This document shows, in pieces, positions 17,460-25,426 of a DNA stretch of 35,062 nucleotides (the stretch's first letter is position 1; the number at the start of each line of letters is the position of its first letter). Under the pieces are notes generated by a model. The model was not told where the DNA came from, made no database searches, and was given only the letters and a program-made list of their open reading frames with translations. Origin of the DNA: an uncultured Lachnospiraceae bacterium (GTDB lineage Bacteria > Bacillota > Clostridia > Lachnospirales > Lachnospiraceae); NCBI GenBank assembly GCA_947175175.1, contig CAMWLV010000025.1:1-35062 (forward strand). Direction: 5' to 3'. Both the position numbers and the translations under genes were made by a program.

Positions 17460-18242
17460 TTAATAAAAATATTCATTCCAGTTATCAACCACAAATGCCG
17501 CATAGCTGGAATCCACATTAAATTTTTCTGTAAGTATTTTTTGCGCCTCCTGCTTCTTCCCTTTCATAAGCAGGCTGTTCAGCACCCTAAACTGTTCCAC
17601 CCGGTAAGTGACGCCGTTAATCTTTGTCTCTTTCAGTTTTAGCGATACCTTCACTTCGGAGGGGAGGAAGATCCCGATGCAGAGAAACACAAGTCCGACA
17701 ATCATAATCCATGCAAACAGGATTGTATTCTCCTTTACACCAGTCAGATTGACCTGATATAGCATATATGGAAGTATTGCATCATCCATGTCTGACTCCC
17801 GCTCAAAAAATCCTACCTCACGGAACCAGTCTCGCATCTTGCCTGAAGTTGTATCATCCAGTTCCAGGACAACACCCTGGAAATGCACAGTTTCCGTTCC
17901 ATAGTCATTGGTATACCCATATGCATAATCCATCGTTTCATCCACAACCTGGGTATAATCGCCTGCATTTTCACTGGATATGGAAAGCGGAATAACATAA
18001 CCATACTCTCCGCTCCATACTGGTATCACATGATAATCCCTGCTGTCCCGTCTGGAGAAACGCTCAAAGACCATATATAAATCTGTCTCAACCGCTGTGT
18101 TTGGTGCAACTGCTTCCATCCCTTCCTCCACAATGTCAACCGGCGTGCTGAATGCAGGTACGATAAATCTTCTACCTGCAAATAGCAGGACTGCTCCCAG
18201 CAAAAATAATATGATTCCGATAATTACCGATGTCTTTTTCAT
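17460..18242 (-). CDS. Membrane protein of unknown function with two TM segments
   Basis: I do not recognise this 260-residue protein. It has a TM segment at about 6-24 (VIIGIILFLLGAVLLFAG), an approximately 145-residue presumably extracytoplasmic region rich in acidic and aromatic residues, a second TM segment at about 176-196 (ILFAWIMIVGLVFLCIGIF), and a cytoplasmic tail of about 60 residues. The tail includes KKQEAQKILTEKFNVDSS, which resembles the helix-turn-helix pattern at the end of ribosomal L7/L12-like domains, but only weakly. It starts just after an AGGAG-like site and is followed at 23 bp by the Sel1 gene. A sensor-like or surface role is possible but not supported by any motif. 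Confidence 0.7.
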   Translation of the reverse strand: MKKTSVIIGIILFLLGAVLLFAGRRFIVPAFSTPVDIVEEGMEAVAPNTAVETDLYMVFERFSRRDSRDYHVIPVWSGEYGYVIPLSISSENAGDYTQVVDETMDYAYGYTNDYGTETVHFQGVVLELDDTTSGKMRDWFREVGFFERESDMDDAILPYMLYQVNLTGVKENTILFAWIMIVGLVFLCIGIFLPSEVKVSLKLKETKINGVTYRVEQFRVLNSLLMKGKKQEAQKILTEKFNVDSSYAAFVVDNWNEYFY

Positions 18243-18358
18243 TTTTTACTATTCTCCTATCCATCTTAACCAAAAAAGTGTCATTCGAGCGCCTTATCAT
18301 TCAGAATCTATTTGCCCAACGCACTCTAATGGTTATCCCTTAATTTGCACTATATGCA

Positions 18359-19837
18359 CTAATACAGCAGCCGCACTACCGCATCATGTGTTACAATGCT
18401 GAGCGGCTGCACCATGAGTCTCCGGTTCTCTTTATTATAATAAAATGCACCGAGCAGCACTTGATTTTCGAGCAGTGCGCCATTGGGAAGCATCGAAAGT
18501 CGCAGTACCGTCTCCTCCATATCCGGCATATTTCCCAGAAGGATCGTGTCGTCATTTTTGTCTGCCAGCACAAAGTCCTCGCCTATTTTTCCAATCCTGT
18601 TAAAAGCAATCAGCTTGATCATCGTGGGCTGTGTCATCGCATTTTTGAGGAAATTCTTGACTGCCTTTGCCTCCTGCTTGACAGAAGTGATTGCGTGTTG
18701 AAAAATCGCCTCATAATCCGCCTGCTCATATCCACGAATCTGCGCACCGTCCCATCTGACCCTGACATTTCCATCACCCGGGTAAAATACTGCACTCGGC
18801 ACTTTTGCAACGCCAAAGATGCTGTCCTCCTGCTTGACATATTTTAAGGATTTCAGCGGACGGTAGTTGTAGTTCATGAAGATTTCCCCATTGTCCAAGT
18901 CCGCCCAGCAGCCTGTATCAATGTATTCTTTCCGCGCCTCATCGAAAGTCACCCAGAAAGACAGCTGCATCAGGCTTGCATTCTTTTTGCTCTTTCCTAA
19001 CTCTTCCAACTCTGAAAGCTTCCAGATACCGCCAAGTTCTTCATATAATACAGTATCATCCAATGTCAAGTCGTCATTATCAAGCTTTTCGTTGATATAC
19101 TGGCGTGATTTCTTGATCAAAGTCCACAGTTTTTCGAGCACACTGATTGCAGCGTCATAGTGCGATTCGTCCTGATCTTTCTGGAAGGCTGTTATTTCTA
19201 TTAAAAGCTGATTGCATAATCTCTGCGGTCCCGGAAGGTAATAATCCCCCATCTGCTTTGCAAGCTGCTGATAGGTTTTGAGTGAAGCGCCCCCGATTGT
19301 TCCAAGACCTGCTGCCATCAAGTCATTGACCACTTTTTCCACCAGGTCAAGCCCTTCAAGCTGTGACTTTAACTTTTTCACCCTTGCATTCTTGGCAGTC
19401 TTTGCAGCGGACGCCTTTTTCTTTTCTGCCTTTTTCTTTTCCTCCTCGGTCATCTCGCTTTCCGGCTTTGCAGCCTCGTTTGCCTTGTTTTCCTTTGCCT
19501 GTTTCTTCTCGCGCTTTTTCTGAATGTCCTCTGGCACTTCACAGATACGAAATTCCTTTTTCGCCAGCATATCATACAGCAATCCCAGACTGTGTTTACA
19601 CGGGAACTGTCTGCTAGGGCATGAGCAGCGAAATACCGGGTTGTTTTCATCTATGTAATCTGCTGATGTGATATAATTGCTCTTGCCGCTTCCTGTGCAT
19701 TCACCCATATAGAGCGTGTCGTCCTCCGTCCGTTCAAGCTTGACAAATCCACCCTTCTGGGATATTTTCTTGCCGTTTGATGCCGCTGCCGCATTGGGCG
19801 CCAATGCTAAAATCTGCTGTTCTGTGATTTCTCTCAT
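18359..19837 (-). CDS. SWIM zinc-finger protein, YehQ-like
   Basis: 492 residues. The SWIM motif is C71-x-C73-x6-C80-x-H82 in FRCSCPSRQFPCKH, expected to bind one zinc and contact DNA or protein. A highly charged Lys/Glu/Ala segment (about 106-160) follows and may form a coiled coil. The remaining C-terminal 330 residues contain no motif I recognise. SWIM proteins accompany MoxR and VWA genes in the E. coli yeh locus (YehQ) and in similar clusters of other bacteria, from general knowledge, so this is the fourth component of that set. Here it is separated from moxR by about 10 kb on the same strand. It follows HEAT-like paralog D across an inverted-repeat element. Confidence 0.87.
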   Translation of the reverse strand: MREITEQQILALAPNAAAASNGKKISQKGGFVKLERTEDDTLYMGECTGSGKSNYITSADYIDENNPVFRCSCPSRQFPCKHSLGLLYDMLAKKEFRICEVPEDIQKKREKKQAKENKANEAAKPESEMTEEEKKKAEKKKASAAKTAKNARVKKLKSQLEGLDLVEKVVNDLMAAGLGTIGGASLKTYQQLAKQMGDYYLPGPQRLCNQLLIEITAFQKDQDESHYDAAISVLEKLWTLIKKSRQYINEKLDNDDLTLDDTVLYEELGGIWKLSELEELGKSKKNASLMQLSFWVTFDEARKEYIDTGCWADLDNGEIFMNYNYRPLKSLKYVKQEDSIFGVAKVPSAVFYPGDGNVRVRWDGAQIRGYEQADYEAIFQHAITSVKQEAKAVKNFLKNAMTQPTMIKLIAFNRIGKIGEDFVLADKNDDTILLGNMPDMEETVLRLSMLPNGALLENQVLLGAFYYNKENRRLMVQPLSIVTHDAVVRLLY

Positions 19838-19889
19838 TTCATTTCAATTCCTTTCTATTTTTTATTCAAACGATATATGACATATTTAT

Positions 19890-20031
19890 GTTACTGTTCA
19901 CACCCCTACTGTGTTTTGCATGTTTAAACGTTTTTTCGGTGTGAACAGCAACATTTATGCACACAAAATGCTAAAGGGCAAGCATTTTGGCGCTTGATTC
20001 CCACTACTTTGATGGGGGAGTGAACAGTAAC
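19890..20031. repeat. 142-bp inverted-repeat element between paralog D and the SWIM gene
   Basis: Perfect 12-bp terminal inverted repeats, GTTACTGTTCAC (19890-19901) and GTGAACAGTAAC (20020-20031). A nested imperfect copy of the right end (gtgtgaacagcaacatttatg) lies within it from about 19938. An internal hairpin-like pair around aaaatgct and agcatttt adds structure. No reading frame is present. The 207-bp gap 19838-20044 contains only this element. It is MITE-like and shares a GTTACNGTTCA-type end with the element near 13988. Confidence 0.7.
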
Positions 20032-20044
20032 TTATTTATAAATA

Positions 20045-22054
20045 TCATTCTGAAAAAATCTGCTCGCGTAGGTACTTGTAATAGTTTACTCCGTTTTCGC
20101 TAATACCTTTAATCTTATTCTCCTCTGCCAGCTTGATAAAGACATCCATCTCTGCCTTTGCGTCCTCCCTGCTCCCAGGCAGCTTTTCAAAAAAACTCTG
20201 TATCTGATAGGAATCCACGAATGGCTGTCCCCGCATTGCAAAGACTTCTGCAAGTCCCTTGCACTTCGTCCATTTGTAGCCATTTAGATAATCCAGATAC
20301 CGGAGCATCATATGTCTGGCATTTGGAGATGGCACTTGATCCATATCAAAAAATCTATTGTAGAACCATTCCCCCATTTTGGCGCATTCGGCTTCATTGT
20401 CCCTGTCTGTCCAATAATAAATCAACTCATCCCATCGGTATTTCATCATCCATTGAATAATGCTCCCAGCATTAGGAATATCAAGTATACGCCTGAAACG
20501 CTTATTGCTGTCCTCATGCAAGGCATCATAGGCATTTCGATAACCATACATCGCGCTGCGACAGTATGCTGCGCCGCGATAGCCATGAACATACCCATAC
20601 ATCATATATCCATGCTTTCTTTCATCCCACCTTATGTACTGTAGTGCAGCCCTGATTGCATCTCGTCTGCCTTCTGCGTCCTTGTGCTCCGTTTTGGTCT
20701 GTATCTGTTCCTCATACCAGACCGTACAGTCATCACCTTCATACATCTTTGCTAACGCCGCGGCAGTCAGGAAATTGTCATTCTTTCGCTTTCCCCCATG
20801 GTTTTCATATTGTTCCATTGCCAGCACCGCAATCTGCTGACCGGAACCAACTACAAGTGATATTGCAAGATGCCTGCCGATGGTTTCTTCCCAAGTGTGC
20901 CGCTTTTTCTTTTCCTTGACTTCCTCAAACTGGGATTCCACGACAAAATACTTAATCTCATCACCTGCCAGGACATCCAGTTTTTCCTTATTTTCAAGGA
21001 GCATTTTATAGCACTTCACCACATCATCGCCACTTTTGCCAATCAATGCCTCCACACTTCTGCAGAACCTTTTTATCTTCAGTTTCTCGTCATCCGTGCG
21101 CTCCTGCCCCTCCTGCATCTCCAGTATTGCTGGCAGCAGCTCCATGCATATCTGTACGATGATTTTGGACGCACCCTCTGTTGTTGATGTGATCAGATAT
21201 TCGCAGACATCTTCCGGCTTTTTCTTAGCCATCTTTTCAAAAATCGCATTAATCCTGTCATCATGCATACCTGCAAGAATATTCAGCACTGTCTGTTTAT
21301 TTCTGCCCTTTTCCGTATTTACCATATCAAGAAGAATATCTTTATTCGACGGTTCTTCCCCGAGTAGCTTGATCAGCTCCAAACGGATATCTTTTTCTGC
21401 GTCTGCAAGCATCTTGAGATAAAAATCATTTTCCTTTCCCCCTGCAATTGCATTGATGACCTCAAGCCTGCGCTGCATCTCTTTCTTTCCCTTTGGATCA
21501 AAATCTTTTTTCAGCAGCGGAAGAACAGAGGCGCCCTCTTCCATAAGCCACTCCTTCACCATCTCTGCAAGTTCTGCATACGAAGCCCCAAGTGCATGCA
21601 CCAGAGCATGGCGCACACGGTAATCCTTGAAAATCTCTGGAGAACTTTTGTACATATCACGAACGAATGCGTAATTCCCACTGCCACTGGTGGTAAGCGC
21701 CTCTATCAATGACTTCACTTTTGAGCACGGCGCATTGACAATCACCACATCTGCCATCGTATCAGTCTCTAATGGCTGAATTTCCCCCACTGCGTCAACG
21801 GTTCCCAGTGTGCAGATCACCGCATCTGCCAACACAAGTGTATCCAATAATACTGCCATTGGGTTTGTGCAGTCTGCTGACAACAAGAGTGTCATTTGCT
21901 GGTTCAGCTTTGCAAATACTGGTGATGCTCCCTCCAACGGTTTTACCGCTTCCGCGGCGCGTTTTAACCGAAAATCCTCCTGGAGCAGATTAACCCCTGC
22001 AATAGCAGCTGACCGCAGACGGTTCTGCAGTTCGTAAATCGGTGCGATATCCAT
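20045..22054 (-). CDS. HEAT-like repeat protein, paralog D
   Basis: 669 residues, the most diverged of the four paralogs. It keeps the N-terminal frame (IYELQNRLRSAAIAGVNLL, SPVFAKLNQQMTLLL, LVLADAVICTLGTVDAVGE, DFDPKGKKEMQRRLEVI, NTEKGRNKQTVLNILAGM) and the C-terminal YLNGYKWTKCKGLAEV and PGSREDAKAEM segments. The middle region has an extra Tyr/Gly-rich stretch (near GYVHGYRGAAYCRSAMYGY) absent from A-C. The start ATG has AAGGGG about 13 nt upstream. It is directly upstream of the SWIM gene and 71 bp downstream of the thioesterase gene. Its separation from A-C suggests an old duplication before the tandem expansion. Confidence 0.8.
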   Translation of the reverse strand: MDIAPIYELQNRLRSAAIAGVNLLQEDFRLKRAAEAVKPLEGASPVFAKLNQQMTLLLSADCTNPMAVLLDTLVLADAVICTLGTVDAVGEIQPLETDTMADVVIVNAPCSKVKSLIEALTTSGSGNYAFVRDMYKSSPEIFKDYRVRHALVHALGASYAELAEMVKEWLMEEGASVLPLLKKDFDPKGKKEMQRRLEVINAIAGGKENDFYLKMLADAEKDIRLELIKLLGEEPSNKDILLDMVNTEKGRNKQTVLNILAGMHDDRINAIFEKMAKKKPEDVCEYLITSTTEGASKIIVQICMELLPAILEMQEGQERTDDEKLKIKRFCRSVEALIGKSGDDVVKCYKMLLENKEKLDVLAGDEIKYFVVESQFEEVKEKKKRHTWEETIGRHLAISLVVGSGQQIAVLAMEQYENHGGKRKNDNFLTAAALAKMYEGDDCTVWYEEQIQTKTEHKDAEGRRDAIRAALQYIRWDERKHGYMMYGYVHGYRGAAYCRSAMYGYRNAYDALHEDSNKRFRRILDIPNAGSIIQWMMKYRWDELIYYWTDRDNEAECAKMGEWFYNRFFDMDQVPSPNARHMMLRYLDYLNGYKWTKCKGLAEVFAMRGQPFVDSYQIQSFFEKLPGSREDAKAEMDVFIKLAEENKIKGISENGVNYYKYLREQIFSE

Positions 22055-22094
22055 CTCTTTTCATTTCCCCTTTCGTAATATATCTATCACTCTT

Positions 22095-22130
22095 ATACCC
22101 CTGCGTGCTCTGACACGCATACCAATCAAT
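22095..22130. repeat. Short dispersed repeat, copy 1 (GTGTC...GCACGCA hairpin type)
   Basis: On the gene strand it reads ATTGGTATGCGTGTCAGAGC followed by a CACGCAGGGGTAT end. It contains the hairpin TGCGTG-TCAGAG-CACGCA. A second copy about 85 percent identical lies at 24530-24562, immediately before pgeF. It fills most of the gap between the thioesterase gene and paralog D. Confidence 0.6.
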
Positions 22131-22572
22131 GGTTTATCTTAGCACTTCCTAACATCAGCCGGAATCGTTCATCAATCTCCGGGCAATCACGCTTTAATGA
22201 AATAACGCGCCCCTCCTTATCCAAAAAACAGTGTGTGCTTGTCCCTTTGGTGCGAAGCTCTCCAGTGAAACTGTCTGTCATTTCGTATTCCAAGTCAAGC
22301 CGCACGCCATTGTACTTTACGACTTTTACCTGAATCTGCACTGTGTCATCGAAATGCACCATACTTTTGTACTGACAGGACACAGAGACTACAGGACTGA
22401 TCACTCCTTGCTCCTCTATGTCCCGGTAAGAGATCCCAAACTGGCTCATGACGTCCATCCTTGCCTCCTCCATCCACCGGATATAATTGGAATGATGAAC
22501 GATCCCCATTTGGTCTGTCTCATAATATTTCGCATGGTGTATGTATGGTTTGATATGACTTTCTCCACTCAT
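22126..22572 (-). CDS. Acyl-CoA thioesterase, hotdog fold (YbgC/4-hydroxybenzoyl-CoA thioesterase type)
   Basis: Expected to hydrolyse acyl-CoA thioesters; the physiological substrate is not predictable. The 148-residue protein has the hotdog signature YYETDQMGIVHHSNYIRWME, with the catalytic Asp in ETDQMG and the His-His-Ser-Asn-Tyr turn. It also has the later RVDLEY-like strand (here RLDLEYEMTD) and STHCFLD near the end. Length is normal. It begins after a GGGGGC sequence and is followed 71 bp later by HEAT-like paralog D on the same strand. It may be a housekeeping gene adjacent to, rather than part of, the accessory region. Confidence 0.9.
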   Translation of the reverse strand: MSGESHIKPYIHHAKYYETDQMGIVHHSNYIRWMEEARMDVMSQFGISYRDIEEQGVISPVVSVSCQYKSMVHFDDTVQIQVKVVKYNGVRLDLEYEMTDSFTGELRTKGTSTHCFLDKEGRVISLKRDCPEIDERFRLMLGSAKINH

Positions 22573-22699
22573 CTATCAGTTATTGCCCCCTTCTGTGTCT
22601 CATTCAAAATTTTTCCTGCGATATCCCATATAAGAGTATTATTCAATTTCGTACACAATCCCATAAAAATACTTATATTGCTTATTTTCCTACAGCTCC

Positions 22700-23539
22700 T
22701 TAGTCTGACAATTCAGACTTCATAAAATCAATAATCATTTTTTTCTCACCACATTCGGGGCATGTATATATTCCATATAAACAAGGGACAAGATCAGCTT
22801 CTTCAACCTCCAAATCGCGAAGAAAACTTCCAAACCACGCATATGTATTATCGTAATTTATTCCGTCCCACTGTACAAGCGGCGCAGGAGTAATGCTTTT
22901 AAGAAAACTCTCATCATCAAAGTAATTATTTTCATCATCATAGCCGCACTTATCGCATTTTATACGTATACAGCCTTCTTCCCAGTCGGTCATATACAAC
23001 TCATAAGCAGTTTCTCTGTCTAATAAAATCGCCATTGCCGATAGGGAAAACATCCATTTCTCGTCAGAATCCTTAGCTTTTATTTCATCGAAGTAATTAT
23101 TAATAAAATCTTTTGTCTTTTCCCGAATTATCGAAATGGCGTTCTCATAGCTCTTAAAAACACTGTCATAACTATCCAAGGCAGATTTATCGATTCTTCT
23201 TGTATAATACGGAATATCCGTCGCAAGACACAATCCCACGTTAGAGATTATGGAAAACAATCTGTCGAAATCACCCTCATTTTTTTCCAGAAGCTTAACT
23301 ATGTATGGCATTACAATATACGCAGCTTCATAAAAGTCTGCTTGATGTAAAAGATTTGCCCAAAGATTTTCATAAGCAATTTCATAATCGTCACTTTCTT
23401 CCATATCCAATCTGTCCGGCTTTGACTGAGACGGAATATTTACCACATCTCCCATGACAATTTTTACGTCCTCGCACATATTGCCGTACGCTCCCTTGTA
23501 TATTGTCCATAATTTAGAATCATAAGGAATTAAAATCAT
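22700..23539 (-). CDS. Unrecognised protein with two CxxC pairs
   Basis: I do not recognise this 279-residue acidic protein. It is mainly helical, with an early NLWANLLHQADFYEAAYIV segment reminiscent of HEAT-like proteins seen as immunity partners of contact-dependent toxins. It also has two CxxC pairs, CDKCGYDD in the middle and CPECGEKK near the C-terminus, that could bind a single zinc. The start is the ATG at 23539, ten bases after AAGGAG; the earlier TTG at 23548 directly abuts that site and is unlikely. The coding sequence looks more AT-rich than its neighbours and lies at the boundary between housekeeping and accessory blocks, hinting at later acquisition. No partner toxin is visible. 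Confidence 0.7.
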   Translation of the reverse strand: MILIPYDSKLWTIYKGAYGNMCEDVKIVMGDVVNIPSQSKPDRLDMEESDDYEIAYENLWANLLHQADFYEAAYIVMPYIVKLLEKNEGDFDRLFSIISNVGLCLATDIPYYTRRIDKSALDSYDSVFKSYENAISIIREKTKDFINNYFDEIKAKDSDEKWMFSLSAMAILLDRETAYELYMTDWEEGCIRIKCDKCGYDDENNYFDDESFLKSITPAPLVQWDGINYDNTYAWFGSFLRDLEVEEADLVPCLYGIYTCPECGEKKMIIDFMKSELSD

Positions 23540-23601
23540 TATATTCAATCTCCTTTGACTATTTGTATACTGTTGGCTCTACTACTTCTGACTGCCGTTC
23601 C

Positions 23602-24525
23602 TTACTTCAACATCATAAACGCCCCAAGATTCCCACGCTTTCCTCTGCTGGCTCTATGGCTGAACAGCAGTTTTGGATTGCAGCAGGTACACACATCCGT
23701 CACTTCAATATTTTTGTTCGGAACTCCCGCATCACGAAATACTCTGTAATTCGCATACCACAAATTCAGCTGATACTTTCCGTCTTCCTTTCGGTACATC
23801 AGACAATCCTCGATCTCCTTCTGCGTATAATCCTGCTTATACCGCGCAAGGTACGCCTCCGTCTTTGCATCCTCCTGCGCAAAAGCCTCCCCAAAGGCAA
23901 GCGCAACGTCCTCACTCACCTCATAACAGCCTTGACAGATGGAGGGCGCGATTGCGACTCTTACCTCCTCCGGCTTTGTGCCATACTCTGCCCGCATTCG
24001 TTCCAAGGTCACTTTACCCATTTTTCTGACGGTTCCACGCCAGCCGGAATGCGAAAGTCCGATTGCCCTATTCACTGGGTCTACAATAAAAAGCGGTACA
24101 CAGTCCGCATAAAAAGTGGCCAGGATAATCCCTTTTTCATTTGTGACCAGACCATCTACATCGTTATAATCCCTCTCACAGACTACTCCTTTTCCCTTGT
24201 CGGCAGCAGTCACCTTGCGCACATTTGTGGTGTGTGTCTGCTGTGAACAGACGATATCGCTGCTTGTCATACCCAGATGCGCCGCAGCCCTTCTATAATT
24301 TTCATCCACATTTTCTTTGGTATCACCCTGCGAATAACTGAAATTGAGGGAATACAGATAATCGCTGCTCACTCCGCCGTATCTGGTTGAGAAAAAATGC
24401 TCCACAATGCCTGTCTGTTCCAGACCTGCAAAAGTGAAATATGCCATTTCCTTATTTTTATTGTCAAAATCAAGCCTGCAGGTTCTTCTGTTGCCATACC
24501 TGATAATTTGTTCTGCCATATTCAT
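23602..24525 (-). CDS. pgeF: Laccase-domain protein PgeF/YfiH (purine nucleoside phosphorylase-like)
   Basis: Member of the DUF152/YfiH family, described as a copper- or zinc-binding multifunctional purine nucleoside enzyme and, in E. coli, as a peptidoglycan editing factor. The 307-residue protein has the three metal/catalytic ligands in context: His in CSQQTHTTNV, Cys in TFYADCVPLFIVD, and His in GLSHSGWRGT. A Cys-rich VCTCCNPKLLFSHR sequence near the end is also typical. The ATG at 24525 is preceded by AAGGGG at seven bases, part of a repeat also seen at 22095-22130. A longer GTG-type start at 24561 would lie inside that repeat. It is followed by a 62-bp gap and then the unrecognised CxxC protein. 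Confidence 0.93.
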   Translation of the reverse strand: MNMAEQIIRYGNRRTCRLDFDNKNKEMAYFTFAGLEQTGIVEHFFSTRYGGVSSDYLYSLNFSYSQGDTKENVDENYRRAAAHLGMTSSDIVCSQQTHTTNVRKVTAADKGKGVVCERDYNDVDGLVTNEKGIILATFYADCVPLFIVDPVNRAIGLSHSGWRGTVRKMGKVTLERMRAEYGTKPEEVRVAIAPSICQGCYEVSEDVALAFGEAFAQEDAKTEAYLARYKQDYTQKEIEDCLMYRKEDGKYQLNLWYANYRVFRDAGVPNKNIEVTDVCTCCNPKLLFSHRASRGKRGNLGAFMMLK

Positions 24526-24529
24526 ACTG

Positions 24530-24562
24530 ATACCCCTTGCGTGCTCCGACACATATATCAAT
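24530..24562. repeat. Short dispersed repeat, copy 2, supplying the pgeF ribosome binding site
   Basis: On the gene strand it reads ATTGATATATGTGTCGGAGC, then CACGCAAGGGGTAT, immediately before the pgeF ATG. It matches the copy at 22095-22130 with few changes. The AAGGGG used as ribosome binding site by pgeF lies inside it. Confidence 0.6.
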
Positions 24563-24615
24563 CTTCTTTCACACTTCCTTGTTCTTCCCTATAATACGTT
24601 TGTATGCATACCAAG

Positions 24616-24972
24616 TCACCGATAAATATGCTCAAATGCATTTTGATACCATGTGATCTCCTCTCCGCAGATTGCAACCACATCATACCGCACAGGCGCA
24701 AAGTCTCCCATGCGATGCATCATCCGGTAATAGTCCGCCACCCTGCATATCGTCCGCTGTTTGCCGTAATTCACTGCCTCCACAGGATATCCCTTGGCAT
24801 TGTCTTTGCGGTATTTTACCTCAAAAAATACAGTATACTCGCCATCTCTTCCAATAATGTCAATCTCACCCCTGCGGTTTCTGTAATTGTGCTCTAATAT
24901 CACCACTCCCTGCCTTTGTAAATATTCTATGGCAGTCTGCTCATATGCAGCACCTTTTTTTCTGGTATTCAT
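24616..24972 (-). CDS. yraN: UPF0102 family protein YraN (PD-(D/E)XK nuclease-like)
   Basis: 118 residues, typical of the UPF0102/YraN family, whose fold is of the Holliday-junction-resolvase type. The conserved core is GEIDIIGRDGEYTVFFEVKYR, giving the D...ExK pattern, preceded by GAAYEQTAIEYLQRQG. The function is not established. The ATG has GAGGG six bases upstream and begins 14 bp after the FlhB-like gene; yraN next to rnhB and ylqG/ylqH-type genes is a common arrangement in Firmicutes. It is followed by pgeF after about 90 bp. Confidence 0.94.
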   Translation of the reverse strand: MNTRKKGAAYEQTAIEYLQRQGVVILEHNYRNRRGEIDIIGRDGEYTVFFEVKYRKDNAKGYPVEAVNYGKQRTICRVADYYRMMHRMGDFAPVRYDVVAICGEEITWYQNAFEHIYR

Positions 24973-24986
24973 TCACACCCTCGTAT

Positions 24987-25298
24987 CTATTGCTTTTTAT
25001 TGCCATTCTGATAAGCACTTACCTTTGCCTTAATCTTATCCATGCTGTCCACAAACATAAGGATTTCCGCAACCACTTCATAGAGCTCCGGCGGTATCAT
25101 ATCACCGATCTGTAGCTTTGACAACGTATTTGCAAGTTTGTCATCCTTGTGAACAGGCACATCTGCCTGCTTTGCCTGCTCGATAATCCTATCCGCCAGA
25201 GCCCCCCGCCCCATTGCAATCACTCTGGGTGCACTGTCTGCCGGGTCATACTCCAACGCCACGGCCTGTTTTACTTTTTGCTTTTTATCCCCTGCCAT
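24987..25298 (-). CDS. FlhB C-terminal-domain-like protein (YlqH type)
   Basis: 103 residues homologous to the cytoplasmic C-terminal domain of the type III export switch protein FlhB/EscU. VKQAVALEYDPADSAPRVI and GRGALADRIIEQAKQADVPV match the FlhB core, and IGDMIPPELYEVVAEILMFV is the usual end. The NPTH autocleavage motif and all membrane helices are missing, so it is not a working export switch by itself. B. subtilis has the same arrangement (ylqG-ylqH after rnhB). It follows the FliK-like gene across a strong hairpin. Role unknown. Confidence 0.87.
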   Translation of the reverse strand: MAGDKKQKVKQAVALEYDPADSAPRVIAMGRGALADRIIEQAKQADVPVHKDDKLANTLSKLQIGDMIPPELYEVVAEILMFVDSMDKIKAKVSAYQNGNKKQ

Positions 25299-25336
25299 AT
25301 CACCAACACCCTCTACATTTACGTTTTACAATTCCC

Positions 25337-25426
25337 GAACGAACACTGCCCTTTGCGTTCGTTCTAAAACGACTTCGTAATTCCAAGAGCATGCCCTTTA
25401 TGCTCTTGGAATTACAAAATCGTTTT
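25337..25426. terminator. Long hairpins between the FliK-like and FlhB-like genes
   Basis: A 16-bp perfect stem (25377-25392 with 25400-25415, loop gcccttt) is extended by outer arms aaaacga (25366-25372) and tcgtttt (25420-25426). A second hairpin, GAACGAAC/GTTCGTTC (25337-25344 and 25357-25364), lies next to it. On the gene strand the large stem starts at the FliK-like stop codon and ends with TTTT, so it could act as a terminator or a processing site. Both loops share tgcccttt. Confidence 0.6.

Noticed and set aside
3297-22054. Known VMAP-type ternary conflict system
   Set aside because: MoxR and VWA genes are present, but I see no VMAP protein, caspase/peptidase effector or other hallmark; the gene set fits the YehL/M/P/Q type better.
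23563-24246. Plus-strand open frame of 227 codons
   Set aside because: Antisense to pgeF, which has all three metal ligands in place.
24987-25298. Type III secretion system
   Set aside because: Only the FlhB cytoplasmic tail homologue and a FliK-like protein are present; this is the ordinary ylqG/ylqH arrangement.
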